A DNA stretch of 33,843 nucleotides, taken from Psychromonas sp. Its GTDB lineage: Bacteria > Pseudomonadota > Gammaproteobacteria > Enterobacterales > Psychromonadaceae. The translations under genes and the position numbers were made by a program. Positions 25,206 through 33,747 of this stretch are shown here, piece after piece (position 1 is the first letter of the stretch; every line of letters starts with the position of its first letter). Under the pieces are notes generated by a model that ran no database searches, was not told where the DNA came from, and saw nothing but the letters and a program-made list of their open reading frames with translations. The DNA is taken from positions 1-33,843 of the forward strand of contig JABXKR010000312.1 of NCBI GenBank assembly GCA_013619145.1. The letters are read 5' to 3'.

Positions 25206-26354
25206 ATGTCACGTGACTTATTTACTTCAGAGTCAGTATCTGAAGGTCATCCAGATAAAATCGCCGATCAAATCTCTGATGCGGTGCTTGATGCAATTTT
25301 AAAACAAGATAAAAAAGCACGTGTTGCTTGTGAGACTTATGTAAAAACCGGCATGGTAATGGTTGGTGGTGAAATCACTACTGATGCATGGGTTGATATC
25401 GAAGAGATCACTCGTGAAACAGTGCGCAATATCGGTTACACCAGTTCAGAGATGGGCTTTGATGCCGACTCGTGTGCTGTATTGAATACCATTGGTAAAC
25501 AGTCTCCTGATATTAATCAAGGTGTTGACCGAAGCGATCCACACGCACAAGGTGCTGGTGATCAAGGTTTAATGTTTGGTTATGCAACCAATGAAACAGA
25601 TGTTTTCATGCCTGCGCCAATTACTTACGCACATCGCCTGGTAAAACGTCAAGCTGATATGCGTAAAAAGAAAATCCTGCCTTGGTTACGCCCTGATGCA
25701 AAAAGCCAAGTAACTTTTGCATACGATCAAGGTAAAATTGTTGGTATTGATGCAGTTGTACTTTCAACGCAACATTCTGAAGATATTAAACAAGATGATT
25801 TAATTGAAGCGGTTATGGAAGAGATCATCAAACCGGTATTACCAGCAGAATTACTGACAGAACGCACTAAATACTTCGTTAACCCGACAGGCCGTTTTGT
25901 TATCGGCGGTCCAATGGGCGATTGTGGTTTAACTGGCCGTAAAATCATTGTTGATACATACGGCGGTACAGCACGTCACGGTGGTGGTGCCTTCTCTGGT
26001 AAAGATCCTTCAAAAGTTGACCGTAGTGCAGCCTATGCAGCCCGTTACGTAGCAAAAAACATTGTAGCAGCCGGCCTTGCAGATCGTTGTGAGATCCAAG
26101 TATCTTACGCAATCGGTGTGGCAGAGCCTACATCAATCGGTGTTGAAACATTCGGCACGGAAAAAGTGCAAAAGGATTTAATCGTTCAATTAATACGTGA
26201 ACATTTCGATCTGCGCCCTTACGGTTTAATCGAAATGTTAGATCTGATCCAGCCTATTTACCAATCAACAGCAGCTTACGGTCACTTTGGTCGTGAAGAG
26301 TTCCCTTGGGAAGCGCTGGATAAAGTTGAAGAGCTAAAAGCGGCTGCGTTTTAG
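25206..26354 (+). CDS. metK: S-adenosylmethionine synthetase
   Basis: A 382-residue cytosolic enzyme making SAM from methionine and ATP. Motifs: [13 protein letters not shown] at the start, [12 protein letters not shown] (ATP-binding), and the phosphate loop [15 protein letters not shown]. Length and sequence are close to the enterobacterial enzyme. CAGGAG precedes the ATG by five bases, and MetJ boxes lie upstream. sprT follows after 18 bases on the same strand and may be co-transcribed. Confidence 0.99.
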   Translation: MSRDLFTSESVSEGHPDKIADQISDAVLDAILKQDKKARVACETYVKTGMVMVGGEITTDAWVDIEEITRETVRNIGYTSSEMGFDADSCAVLNTIGKQSPDINQGVDRSDPHAQGAGDQGLMFGYATNETDVFMPAPITYAHRLVKRQADMRKKKILPWLRPDAKSQVTFAYDQGKIVGIDAVVLSTQHSEDIKQDDLIEAVMEEIIKPVLPAELLTERTKYFVNPTGRFVIGGPMGDCGLTGRKIIVDTYGGTARHGGGAFSGKDPSKVDRSAAYAARYVAKNIVAAGLADRCEIQVSYAIGVAEPTSIGVETFGTEKVQKDLIVQLIREHFDLRPYGLIEMLDLIQPIYQSTAAYGHFGREEFPWEALDKVEELKAAAF

Positions 26355-26372
26355 TTTTACTTACAACTGAGC

Positions 26373-26888
26373 ATGCTTAATAGCGAAGATAAAAAAGCAC
26401 TCCAAGTCAAAGGTGAAGATTGTTTCATTTTGGCCGAGTGCTTTTTTGATCGTGCTTTTAAACGTCCCGATTACCTTTTTAATCAACGTGGTAAAAGTGC
26501 AGGCACAGCTCATCTGCAGCGCAATATCATCAAGTTTAATGCCACACTCTTTAAGCAAAACCGAGATGAATTCCTAAATCAAGTTGTAGCACATGAAGTA
26601 GCACATTTAATCGTTTTTCAGCAATATGGCAAGGTTCGCCCGCACGGTAAAGAGTGGCAACATGTTATGCACAATGTCTTTAACTGCCCGGCAAACACGA
26701 CTCACTCACTAGATATCAGTGATGTGATAGGCAGACAGTTTAGCTATCAATGTTTATGCACGACACATCAACTAACGATACGTCGCCATAATAAGGTATT
26801 AAAGGGAGCTAAATACTTGTGTAAGGGCTGTAGAGGTGTGTTAAAGGAAAGTTCCCACGCAGCAGAGGGAACGAAAGCTAAATTGTAA
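26373..26888 (+). CDS. sprT: SprT family zinc metalloprotease-like protein
   Basis: A 171-residue protein with the SprT-like zinc motif: His74, Glu75 and His78 in A-H-E-V-A-H-L-I, then P-H-G-K-E-W carrying the third His. The C-terminal part has C-x-C...H-Q-L-T-I-R-R-H-N and C-x-x-C, a probable zinc ribbon as in E. coli SprT. The eukaryotic relative Spartan cleaves DNA-protein cross-links; the bacterial role is unsettled. The ribosome site is weak, and the 18-base gap to metK suggests coupling. The C-terminal tail after C-x-x-C is about 15 residues longer than I expect. Confidence 0.92.
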   Translation: MLNSEDKKALQVKGEDCFILAECFFDRAFKRPDYLFNQRGKSAGTAHLQRNIIKFNATLFKQNRDEFLNQVVAHEVAHLIVFQQYGKVRPHGKEWQHVMHNVFNCPANTTHSLDISDVIGRQFSYQCLCTTHQLTIRRHNKVLKGAKYLCKGCRGVLKESSHAAEGTKAKL

Positions 26889-26890
26889 TT

Positions 26891-27000
26891 AACGCTTAAA
26901 ATTATCTAAAATAATACCCGTCGCCATCGCTACATTTAATGATTCAGCCTGACCTGAATTTAACGGGGGATGGGGATTTTATCTCTAAGCGATATAAAAG
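26891..27000 (-). pseudogene. Duplicated, decayed 3' end of a TrmH-type gene
   Basis: Bases 26891-26954 repeat 64 bases of the end of the neighbouring methyltransferase gene (27010-27073) exactly, at an offset of 119 bases. Beyond that the match continues in diverged form: on the minus strand the upstream part reads D-K-I-P-I-P, against D-K-I-T-I-P in the intact gene, followed by a stop and frame change. It is the remnant of a second copy or paralogue, with an intact-like end joined to a broken middle. Confidence 0.82.
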
Positions 27001-27007
27001 CGGCTAC

Positions 27008-27751
27008 TCAACGCTTAAAATTATCTAAAATAATACCCGTCGCCATCGCTACATTTAATGATTCAGCCTGACCAAAGCTAGGAATGGTAATTTTATCGGT
27101 AATGAATTTCGCCACATCATTAGAAATACCATGTGATTCACTGCCCATTACGATAAATGCACTATTACTAAGCTTAGTTTTATGAATGTCTTCACCCTCT
27201 AAAAACGCGCCATAAATTGGTTTTGTCTGCTGGCTTAAATATTCCGTTAAATTCGTATGGCTAATCTGCACACGCGCAAACGAGCCCATAGTCGCAGCAA
27301 TCACTTTCGGATTATAAAAATCGGCACAATCCGGACTACAGACAATCTGCTCAATACCATACCAGTCAGCAACACGAATAATTGTGCCTAAGTTTCCCGG
27401 ATCACCCACTTGATCTAACACTAAGATCAGCTCATTACCGCGAATAGATGGTAGTTCAGTCGTTTTACATTCAACCACGGCCAGCACACTGTTATTAGAA
27501 ACCAAAGTCCCTGCTTTTTTTAATTCTTCTTCTGTAGCTTCAACAGTAATACCCACCAGTCCTTTGCTCGCAAGCACTGCACTGTTTTTATTAATATAAG
27601 CGGATGTTGCAAAGAGTTGCTTTACTATAAAACCGGAATTGAACAGCTCAGCAACATTCTTTTCACCCTGCACTAAAAACAGACCATGTTTTTTTCGCTG
27701 TTTTTTCTGCTCAAGGGCATGAATAAGTTTTAACTGATTTTTAGATATCAT
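27008..27751 (-). CDS. SpoU/TrmH-family RNA 2'-O-methyltransferase
   Basis: A 247-residue SPOUT methyltransferase. The N-terminal L30e-like substrate domain contains K-K-H-G-L-F-L-V-Q-G-E-K-N-V. The knotted SAM domain has motif 1, L-D-Q-V-G-D-P-G-N-L-G-T-I-I-R, motif 2, I-V-M-G-S-E-S-H-G-I-S, and motif 3, I-P-S-F-G-Q-A-E-S-L-N-V-A-M-A-T-G. All three are intact, so activity on tRNA or rRNA is likely; the exact site cannot be told. The opening M-I-S-K-N-Q-L-K-L-I-H-A-L-E-Q-K-K and the D-W-Y-G-I-E-Q-I-V-C-S-P segment are more like Bacteroidota TrmH-type proteins than the gammaproteobacterial RlmB or TrmH that I know, which may indicate transfer. The ribosome site is weak. Confidence 0.9.
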   Translation of the reverse strand: MISKNQLKLIHALEQKKQRKKHGLFLVQGEKNVAELFNSGFIVKQLFATSAYINKNSAVLASKGLVGITVEATEEELKKAGTLVSNNSVLAVVECKTTELPSIRGNELILVLDQVGDPGNLGTIIRVADWYGIEQIVCSPDCADFYNPKVIAATMGSFARVQISHTNLTEYLSQQTKPIYGAFLEGEDIHKTKLSNSAFIVMGSESHGISNDVAKFITDKITIPSFGQAESLNVAMATGIILDNFKR

Positions 27752-27780
27752 CTTTTAATTCCAACTGTAATATATTTTTT

Positions 27781-27805
27781 AAACGGCTTACTGATAAGCC
27801 GTTTT
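27781..27805 (-). terminator. Hairpin after rimI
   Basis: AAACGGCTTA-CTGA-TAAGCCGTTT is a perfect ten-base-pair stem 27 bases after the rimI stop. On the minus strand only three T residues follow before an A-run, so termination may be partial. It separates holD-rimI from the methyltransferase gene. Confidence 0.6.
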
Positions 27806-27831
27806 ATGCAAGTTCAAGAAGCAAGCGCGAG

Positions 27832-28293
27832 TTATAGATAACAACACATAATAATCGCATCTTCACGGCCCTTTTCACACGGATAATAAGCCCGACGTCT
27901 GTCTACCTCAACAAACCCCAATTTATTGTACAGCGCCAATGCGGCACGATTAGAAGCACGCACCTCTAACCAGATTTCCTGCTCGCTATTACTCAGTGAA
28001 AACTCTTTTAAAAACTGCAGCAGATGTCGCCCTAACCCTTCCCCCTGTTTTTCTGGTGAAATAGCGATATTCATCAAGGTCACTTCACCAGCAACTGAGC
28101 TAGCGACAAAGTAACCTATCACTTGATCGTTTTCTAATAACACATGATTAAAATAACGCTTGCCAAAGTTACTTAAAAAAAGTTTTTTTGACCATGGATG
28201 GCTATGACACTGCGACTCAAGCTGATAAACGCTTTCAATATCAGCAAGCCCCATAGGTAATATTTGTAGTGATTTATGATTAGTTAAAGGCAC
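27832..28293 (-). CDS. rimI: Ribosomal protein S18-alanine N-acetyltransferase
   Basis: A 153-residue GNAT enzyme that acetylates the N-terminus of ribosomal protein S18. Motifs: H-P-W-S-K-K-L-F near the start, the acetyl-CoA loop Q-G-E-G-L-G-R-H-L-L, E-V-R-A-S-N-R-A-A-L-A-L-Y, and R-R-A-Y-Y-P...R-E-D-A-I-I-M. The frame is open to an ATG at 28338, but the GTG at 28293 has GGGAG seven bases upstream and gives a length near that of E. coli RimI (148). This start overlaps the end of holD by 14 bases, so the two are translationally coupled, as in enterobacteria. Confidence 0.93.
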   Translation of the reverse strand: MPLTNHKSLQILPMGLADIESVYQLESQCHSHPWSKKLFLSNFGKRYFNHVLLENDQVIGYFVASSVAGEVTLMNIAISPEKQGEGLGRHLLQFLKEFSLSNSEQEIWLEVRASNRAALALYNKLGFVEVDRRRAYYPCEKGREDAIIMCCYL

Positions 28294-28672
28294 AAAACTG
28301 CTCCCATAAAGCTTTTTTCTCTTTAGGGTTATTTTCAAGTTGAGATAAAGGTGGAGAGGTTAATAACTTATGACCAAACGGCTGATTAATTGGTCCAATC
28401 GTTGACCAGATATATTCAGGTAACGGACCTTGCAGATCTTCAAATTCAGCCATTGAACAATTATAAACATCATCAACTGCAAACTTAAACGCCTTTAAAA
28501 TCTTACTCATTAACGGATTAGAAAATTCAGCTTCAGAGCTTAATACCAGTAATGAGTAACGGCTTAAATCGACAGCTTCTTTTTCGCGGAAATTACCAAA
28601 TAAACCGGGTTTACGGACTTGCCAACGGGTGATCCCCATCTCTTGTAAATAAACAGCTTGTTGATGTTTCAT
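28280..28672 (-). CDS. holD: DNA polymerase III psi subunit
   Basis: A 130-residue protein matching HolD, the clamp-loader subunit that joins chi to the gamma complex and so links SSB to the replisome. The N-terminus L-Q-E-M-G-I-T-R-W-Q-V-R-K-P-G is the chi-binding peptide of the family. The C-terminal half has T-S-P-P-L-S-Q-L-x-x-N-P-x-x-K-x-A-L-W-E-Q, as in HolD. GGAC lies upstream of the ATG. The holD-rimI order with overlap is conserved in enterobacteria, which makes this weakly conserved protein identifiable. Confidence 0.92.
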   Translation of the reverse strand: MKHQQAVYLQEMGITRWQVRKPGLFGNFREKEAVDLSRYSLLVLSSEAEFSNPLMSKILKAFKFAVDDVYNCSMAEFEDLQGPLPEYIWSTIGPINQPFGHKLLTSPPLSQLENNPKEKKALWEQFCAFN

Positions 28673-29020
28673 AGCAAGTCCAATGAAAAAGTGATAGCAA
28701 AATCCAATTAGGCAAATATAACACTGAATGAATGTGAATCGAAGTGCTGCGGGAGATTAAGATAAAAAGGAAAGTGCAGTTATGAAGATACTCGACATCC
28801 CAATATGCCTATTTTCCATTCGCTGAAAGATCTTGCATTACGTTAGATTAAGATTGAAGCTAATTATCTAGGATTGTTTGTAGTTGTTTAGATGTGGATC
28901 TACACAGGATATTTCGCCTTTAATCCGACAAGCTTAAAGGCGACTATTTTTCACAATATAAATTCCAAGCTAAGCCGCCAGCTCCGCACAGCGACTTCTA
29001 AATTACAATTATTTTCACAG
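28673..29020. other. Gene-free region between holD and the diguanylate cyclase
   Basis: 348 bases. It holds one hairpin, CGCCTTTAA / TTAAAGGCG at 28915-28942 with a ten-base loop, followed on the plus strand by ACTATTTTTC. No plus-strand gene precedes it; on the minus strand, downstream of the cyclase gene, it lacks a T-tract. A 14-codon frame with AAAAGGA upstream starts at 28782 (ends at about 28826) but is too short to call. Confidence 0.5.
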
Positions 29021-30337
29021 CTAAGTATCACTAAAGCGTTTCAACATGCCTCTGTCAAAAAATTTATAGTTAGTATCTTTATCGCGCTTAGCCTCATACA
29101 TTGCAACATCTGAAAATTTAATAATTTCTTCGCTACTTTTTGTGTCATCAGGGGAAATAGCAATACCGATACTAAGCGATATTTCTATCGCTTGCCCTTG
29201 AATCATAATCACAGGTGCGAATGCATTTAAGATATTGACGGCAATATTTTGAATGTCTGAAACCGCTTTTACATCTTTTATCAGGATAACAAACTCATCC
29301 CCCCCTACACGGAACAGAGTATCATCACCACGTACAGAGCTTTTAAGACGAGTAGCCGTCTCTATCAGTATTAGATCACCGGCATCATGTCCTAAAGTGT
29401 CATTCAGTTGCTTAAACTTATTCAAATCTAAGAAGAAAACAGCACATTTACTGTCCAGCTCTTTTAAGTTATTAATAGAGTTTTGAATTTCATCATACAT
29501 ATTTGTTCGATTCTTTAACCCTGTAAGCTCATCATGGTGAGCTTTATAAGTTAACAGCTTGGTTCTTTCATATATTTTTTTATGCATATTAAAAAATATA
29601 GAAAGCAAATATCCCATTTCATCATTTGCCGTAACAGCTTTAATATCGAGCTTTTTGCCACTTTCCATTTTGTGTATATTTGAAACTAAAAACTCTAGCG
29701 GGGTAAATAAATTTCTATTTAAAAATAGGATGGTTATAAATGCCAATAAAAGAAAAAAGATTATCTCAACGATTATAAAAGTCGTTATCTGGGCACTATG
29801 TTCTCTGAAGTGACTATTTCTTTGTTCCAACAAAACGGCTTCTGTATGATTAAAGTCACTTAAGAGGCTTCTTATATCATCCATATGTTTTTTGCCCTTG
29901 TTCTGCATTACTAGCGCAAGAGCCTCACTGTCATCACCATTATTTTTCTGTACTAATTCAATAGTGACAGCTAATTCCGTAAATTTAAATTCCATAGACC
30001 TTTTGATTAAATCCAAACGTCTTTGCTGTATCTGATTATCTGCAGTCAACGCTTTTAATACTTTGAAATACTTTTTCGCGTCAAGCACACCTGTATAATA
30101 AGGTTTTAAATAAGCGTTTGTTTTTGTAAGTAAAAACCCCCTCTGCCCTGTTTCTGCATCCTTTATGCTACTTAATAGTTTTTCTGTATTATTTATGACT
30201 TGATGGGTATGCAGTATCCATTGCACCTTTTCCTTTTGATGAGATTCCAATTGAAAAGTGAAAACTGCATTGCCAATCCCGGCTACAAATAGCAAAGAGA
30301 TCAATAGCATTAACTTAAAACGTATACTCATCTGCAT
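29021..30337 (-). CDS. CHASE3-HAMP-GGDEF diguanylate cyclase
   Basis: A 438-residue inner-membrane sensor. A first membrane helix (about residues 8-26) is followed by a periplasmic CHASE3-type domain with D-A-E-T-G-Q-R-G-F-L-L-T, a second helix (about 185-207), a HAMP linker, and a GGDEF domain opening with H-D-E-L-T-G-L-K-N-R. The active site is intact (F-R-V-G-G-D-E-F near residue 345), and R-G-D-D, five residues before it, is the RxxD inhibitory site. It should make c-di-GMP under product inhibition. AAGGA precedes the ATG at 30337. The ligand is unknown. Confidence 0.95.
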   Translation of the reverse strand: MQMSIRFKLMLLISLLFVAGIGNAVFTFQLESHQKEKVQWILHTHQVINNTEKLLSSIKDAETGQRGFLLTKTNAYLKPYYTGVLDAKKYFKVLKALTADNQIQQRRLDLIKRSMEFKFTELAVTIELVQKNNGDDSEALALVMQNKGKKHMDDIRSLLSDFNHTEAVLLEQRNSHFREHSAQITTFIIVEIIFFLLLAFITILFLNRNLFTPLEFLVSNIHKMESGKKLDIKAVTANDEMGYLLSIFFNMHKKIYERTKLLTYKAHHDELTGLKNRTNMYDEIQNSINNLKELDSKCAVFFLDLNKFKQLNDTLGHDAGDLILIETATRLKSSVRGDDTLFRVGGDEFVILIKDVKAVSDIQNIAVNILNAFAPVIMIQGQAIEISLSIGIAISPDDTKSSEEIIKFSDVAMYEAKRDKDTNYKFFDRGMLKRFSDT

Positions 30338-31150
30338 TTTTCCTTGCTATATAAAGTTCAAAGCTAAAACGCTTGCCCGGACTTCACCATCCAATTGGTG
30401 TTCCTTTATCGAGATATCATGCACTATATATTCCTAATTGAATATCGGATTGTATTCTTACCAATACAGATGCGCAGCCTACCTAATAATAATGATTTTA
30501 ACAAAATTGGGATTGTTAAACAGCAAGCCAGTTCATATTGCGGGTAAAGACTTAATCTTGCTACACGCCAAAGCAGTTCAATAGATCATAATCAGTAATA
30601 CATCTGTATTGCATTATTAAGGTTTGAGTTAATGGTCTGAGCCCCGCAACTAAAAGGGGCAGCAGTAACAGCTTAAACTGACTGTTTGCTTTATTTGTTG
30701 CTTATTTGAATTTATAGCTGGAATATTGCCTGATCGCTTTCGTCTCTAACGCACCTTCGCAAGCGATATTAATTTGAAAAATTAAAAATACACAGGTAAG
30801 ACGTAATCTCATTACGTTTTTTAAAGAACTAAACATCAAATAAAAGCGGCATCATATATTGGTCAATATTTATAAAAAGCAAGCGGCCAGCACATTTTTA
30901 ATAATAATTTCATTGTTCCCATGTTATTTCCCACAACTTTCCATTAACATACAACCAACAAGTAAGCGCTTTCTTTCTCTACAGGTAAATGCCAGATCTA
31001 TGCTTTCCTGCTGCAATTAGTTCGCAATTAAGCAACCAATGAGCTGTTGATTAGCGAGGCGAAAAATAAATACGAGTGTAAAAGCAACAGAGTCGCTCAG
31101 ATTTTATTTAACAAACCAATAATTTAACTATTTAATAACAAGAGGTTAGA
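30338..31150. other. 813-base non-coding region
   Basis: No coding frame supported by a ribosome site was found before 31151. It contains a hairpin GCCCC...GGGGC at 30641-30660, a terminator-like hairpin at 30801-30822, and a near-palindrome AAGTAAGCGCTTTCTT at 30960-30975 that resembles a LacI/GalR-type operator core. Any of these could belong to an unrecognised small RNA or to regulation of the small gene at 31151. Confidence 0.5.
30801..30822 (+). terminator. Orphan intrinsic terminator-like hairpin
   Basis: ACGTAAT-CTC-ATTACGT followed by TTTTT is a compact intrinsic terminator on the plus strand. No plus-strand gene lies upstream within the 7 kb back to sprT, so it may mark the 3' end of a small RNA transcribed from the preceding 100-250 bases. 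Confidence 0.6.
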
Positions 31151-31312
31151 ATGGACCACAGTAAAAATAAAGTTTTTTCTATGTACGATACAGCCAATGA
31201 AACTTGGAATATTATGGACATGGATAAGCAGTGCCTCTTTTTTGGAACAATTGATGGGCTGGAAGAATGGTTAGATAACAATAAAGATAGCTATCAAGAA
31301 CAACCACATTAG
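31151..31312 (+). CDS. Small hypothetical protein, 53 residues
   Basis: A 54-codon frame with AAGAGG placed six bases before the ATG, a good ribosome site. The protein is acidic and soluble-looking, with two tryptophans: M-Y-D-T-A-N-E-T-W-N-I-M-D-M-D, then C-L-F-F-G-T-I-D-G-L-E-E-W-L-D-N. The alternation suggests a short beta-hairpin followed by a helix. I do not recognise the family. It stands alone in a 1.5-kb gap between the diguanylate cyclase (opposite strand) and lpxR. It could be a conserved small protein of these bacteria. Confidence 0.6.
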   Translation: MDHSKNKVFSMYDTANETWNIMDMDKQCLFFGTIDGLEEWLDNNKDSYQEQPH

Positions 31313-31863
31313 GCGCTAAAACATCTATTCGTGGGCCGGCAACTTTATTGTCAACCCACAACATTTTCCTTTAAACGTAAGTTGTCAATTCACTATATGA
31401 AGGTAAAATAAATTTTTTTAAGGTTGGCGGCAAAAATAATTTGGCCTTTACCGTTTAAGCTGAAAGGTTCCTTGGTTATGATGGTAACTTTCATCCGCTT
31501 TTCTAAAAAAAGGGGGTGGCATAATTATTTCTAAAATGTCATCGCCAATAAATCATAAGCAATTTATCCAACCTATTAAACAGCCCCCAGCTTCACAATC
31601 AGCCCAGGTAATTTCCCATAAAGACCGTAATACCAATCCGCAAAACTAATTGATCTGTTTTAATATTCGGAAGTACGGCTTAAAGCGCGCAATATGACTG
31701 GCGCGACTGAAGAACCAGGGTTCGCAGAGCTTACCCGCTCATAAACCTGAACTGGCATTCAATTCGCCAAACTTCTGAAAATAGAACACAATATTCTTTT
31801 CATCTGCAATATTATGATAATCTTATCTATTATTCCCCTTCATTCAGTAGCATTAGATTAAAT
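31313..31863. other. 551-base non-coding region upstream of lpxR
   Basis: GTGGG...CCCAC (31331-31359) could be a weak end to the small gene. A block at about 31631-31760 begins ATACCAATCCGCAAAAC and looks like the end of a repeat or insertion relic, but its partner end was not found. On the minus strand, about 31640 down to 31570, a short open frame reads D-W-Y-Y-G-L-Y-G-K-L-P-G-L-I-V-K-L, possibly a gene remnant. The lpxR promoter must lie at the right end, which is AT-rich. Confidence 0.4.
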
Positions 31864-32907
31864 ATGTATAATCAACTTAATTTTCGCCAAATCACACTGC
31901 ACTTAATGATTTCATCGGCCCTTTTGTTTGCTAGTAACTGCATGGCAAATGACGATTCTCCACCTTTACATTGGTATCAATTTTCTTTTGAAAATGATGC
32001 AATGGGTGTCACTAATACAAGTGACGATGGTTACAGTAATGGCATCTCTTATTCGTGGGGGCGTTCTCCCTACGACAGTTTTACTGCTATTGATATGCCT
32101 GATTGGCTCCATTTTATCAGTGATTGGACGTTTATTGATCAAGGAGATAATAATCAGTATTCAATTGAGTTTGGTATCTCACAAGCGATTTACACCCCAG
32201 ACAAAATTGAAGAGTCTGAACTCATTGAGGATGACCGCCCTTACGCAGGCACTTTGTTATGGCACACTAAAATTCGTAATTTTGCAAATAACCGAGCTAA
32301 TAGTTTAGGTTTGACTTTAGGTGTGGCAGGTCCAGCATCACTGGCAGAGCAGAGCCAAACAGTGATTCACGAGTTAATCGGCGCAACGCCCCCTGAAGGT
32401 TGGGATAACCAGATAAATAACGAGTTAGTTTTTCGCATAGATGCAGAACATATTGAACGTTTTTACGTGTCTCAGTTTACCGACACCATTAGCTTTGATA
32501 GTAGCTCATATAGTGAAGCTGGTGTCGGTAATTTACGCAGTGATATCGGAACGGGGTTAACATTTCGAGTAGGTAATCTATTAGAGCAAACTTACGCTGC
32601 TATTACTCCAGTCAGTAGTCGAACTTCCACCCCATTAACAAACACAATAAAAAACCAATTCTATTGGCAATTATTTGCTTCCGTATACGCCAGTTACGTA
32701 TTTAACGATATTTCACTAAACGGTAATACATTTTCTGACAGCCATTCTGTAGACATGAAACATGAACAAGCTTTGGCCAGTGTGGGATTCTCTGTAATGT
32801 ACAATAACTGGACTTTTGTTTTCTCAACGCATCGCGGTAATGAACAATTTGAAGACCAAAAAAATATCAGTAAATATGGCTCACTGACGATTGGTTACCA
32901 TAATTAA
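31864..32907 (+). CDS. lpxR: Lipid A 3'-O-deacylase
   Basis: A 347-residue outer-membrane beta-barrel enzyme that removes the 3'-acyloxyacyl group from lipid A and so alters endotoxin recognition and membrane packing. A signal peptide covers about residues 1-28 (hydrophobic L-M-I-S-S-A-L-L-F-A). The LpxR pattern follows: F-E-N-D (Asn44-Asp45, calcium-site residues in the family), D-D-G-Y-S-N-G, D-R-P-Y-A-G-T-L, G-P-A-S-L-A-E, and the catalytic-type His169 in Q-T-V-I-H-E-L-I-G followed by P-P-E-G-W-D-N-Q. The ending I-G-Y-H-N is a typical barrel strand. No Shine-Dalgarno sequence is visible before the ATG. It is isolated in a gene-poor region by the rRNA operon. Confidence 0.9.
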   Translation: MYNQLNFRQITLHLMISSALLFASNCMANDDSPPLHWYQFSFENDAMGVTNTSDDGYSNGISYSWGRSPYDSFTAIDMPDWLHFISDWTFIDQGDNNQYSIEFGISQAIYTPDKIEESELIEDDRPYAGTLLWHTKIRNFANNRANSLGLTLGVAGPASLAEQSQTVIHELIGATPPEGWDNQINNELVFRIDAEHIERFYVSQFTDTISFDSSSYSEAGVGNLRSDIGTGLTFRVGNLLEQTYAAITPVSSRTSTPLTNTIKNQFYWQLFASVYASYVFNDISLNGNTFSDSHSVDMKHEQALASVGFSVMYNNWTFVFSTHRGNEQFEDQKNISKYGSLTIGYHN

Positions 32908-33231
32908 TAGTTAGTTTTCGGTAAATTGGCGCTCAATGAAAGCATTAACAACCATATATGCTCACTCCTTTTTTCAGGAAGAGTCGGAGGACGAATAGAC
33001 TACTGAGTTTCGATATTTGTACTCGCAACTGCAAAATATTTGGATTGAAGGTGGATGGCAGTTAAAAATCACAAAGCTTTTCACAGAAGTTAGAGCAGAA
33101 ATTACCTTGTGCCTGATAAAATACCTCTATAAACACACTATTTCCCCGGATAGAAAGTTTAAACCTAAAATGTTATGCCATCATTTGTTTTATATTACTA
33201 ACTTTTTCACAGAGCTATCATTAAATATATA
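32908..33231. other. Region after lpxR without a supported gene
   Basis: 324 bases. A plus-strand frame is open from about 33000 to 33313, but it begins at a TTG with no ribosome site, has no recognisable family pattern, and overlaps the better-supported decayed frame on the other strand. I see no terminator for lpxR. Confidence 0.45.
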
Positions 33232-33666
33232 TCAACCCATATCATCTTCTTCTTTTTTCTTCTCTTCTAACATATCAACAAACACAGTTCGTAAGCCACT
33301 TTCGGTTATATAGCCATCGTAACCTTGAATAATGCTGACTGGTGCTAAAGACTATTGAACAAGGCAATAAAATAAAATGCCTTCACTATCTGAAAGACCG
33401 TGGATACCTGAATAATGTTGTGGAGCGATTTATCCTGTAACTTGAGCGAAGTGCTTTCTGGCAGATTCGATATCAAGTTCATACCCTTCATGGATTAGTT
33501 TGTTATTTGTTGAATTGCTTAGGATTACGTTGCGCACAGATTCTGCACGTAAAATACCGGATATGGACAGGAAGTGTGTATTTGTAACGCGTAAAACCGG
33601 GGAATAACGGGCTGATATTTGCAGGTGTATTGACGCTAAGCTTTTGCCTATTTTAAATAGCTTAGC
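33232..33666 (-). pseudogene. Decayed reading frame, family unknown
   Basis: One minus-strand frame reads as protein for 145 codons with only two internal stops, at 33430-33432 (TAA) and 33352-33354 (TAG), and ends in TGA at 33232. The three open runs are 78, 25 and 39 codons in DNA of about 60 percent A+T. Readable parts include L-I-H-E-G-Y-E-L-D-I-E-S-A-R-K-H-F-A-Q-V-T-G, then I-A-P-Q-H-Y-S-G, and G-Y-D-G-Y-I-T-E-S-G-L-R-T-V-F, with a charged end, E-E-K-K-K-E-E-D-D. Each stop is one C-to-T change from a Gln codon. There is no start codon in the first run, so the 5' end is lost. I do not recognise the family. Confidence 0.5.
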
Positions 33667-33747
33667 CTAGAAACAACAAAGCCCCGACTGATTGATGATT
33701 AGGACTTCACTGGCATGATGAAGAATAAATTATTGCCTAGCAGAAAC

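Noticed and set aside
28782-28826. 14-codon frame with AAAAGGA upstream as a leader peptide
   Set aside because: No regulated gene lies downstream on the plus strand and no attenuator structure immediately follows, so chance is the simpler explanation.
31631-31760. ATACCAATCCGCAAAAC block as an insertion-sequence end
   Set aside because: It has the look of a marine gammaproteobacterial repeat end, but no matching inverted end or second copy is present in the window, so an element cannot be supported.
33017-33313. 98-codon plus-strand frame after lpxR
   Set aside because: It begins at a TTG with no ribosome site, no family could be recognised, and its right part is the mirror of a better-supported decayed minus-strand frame.
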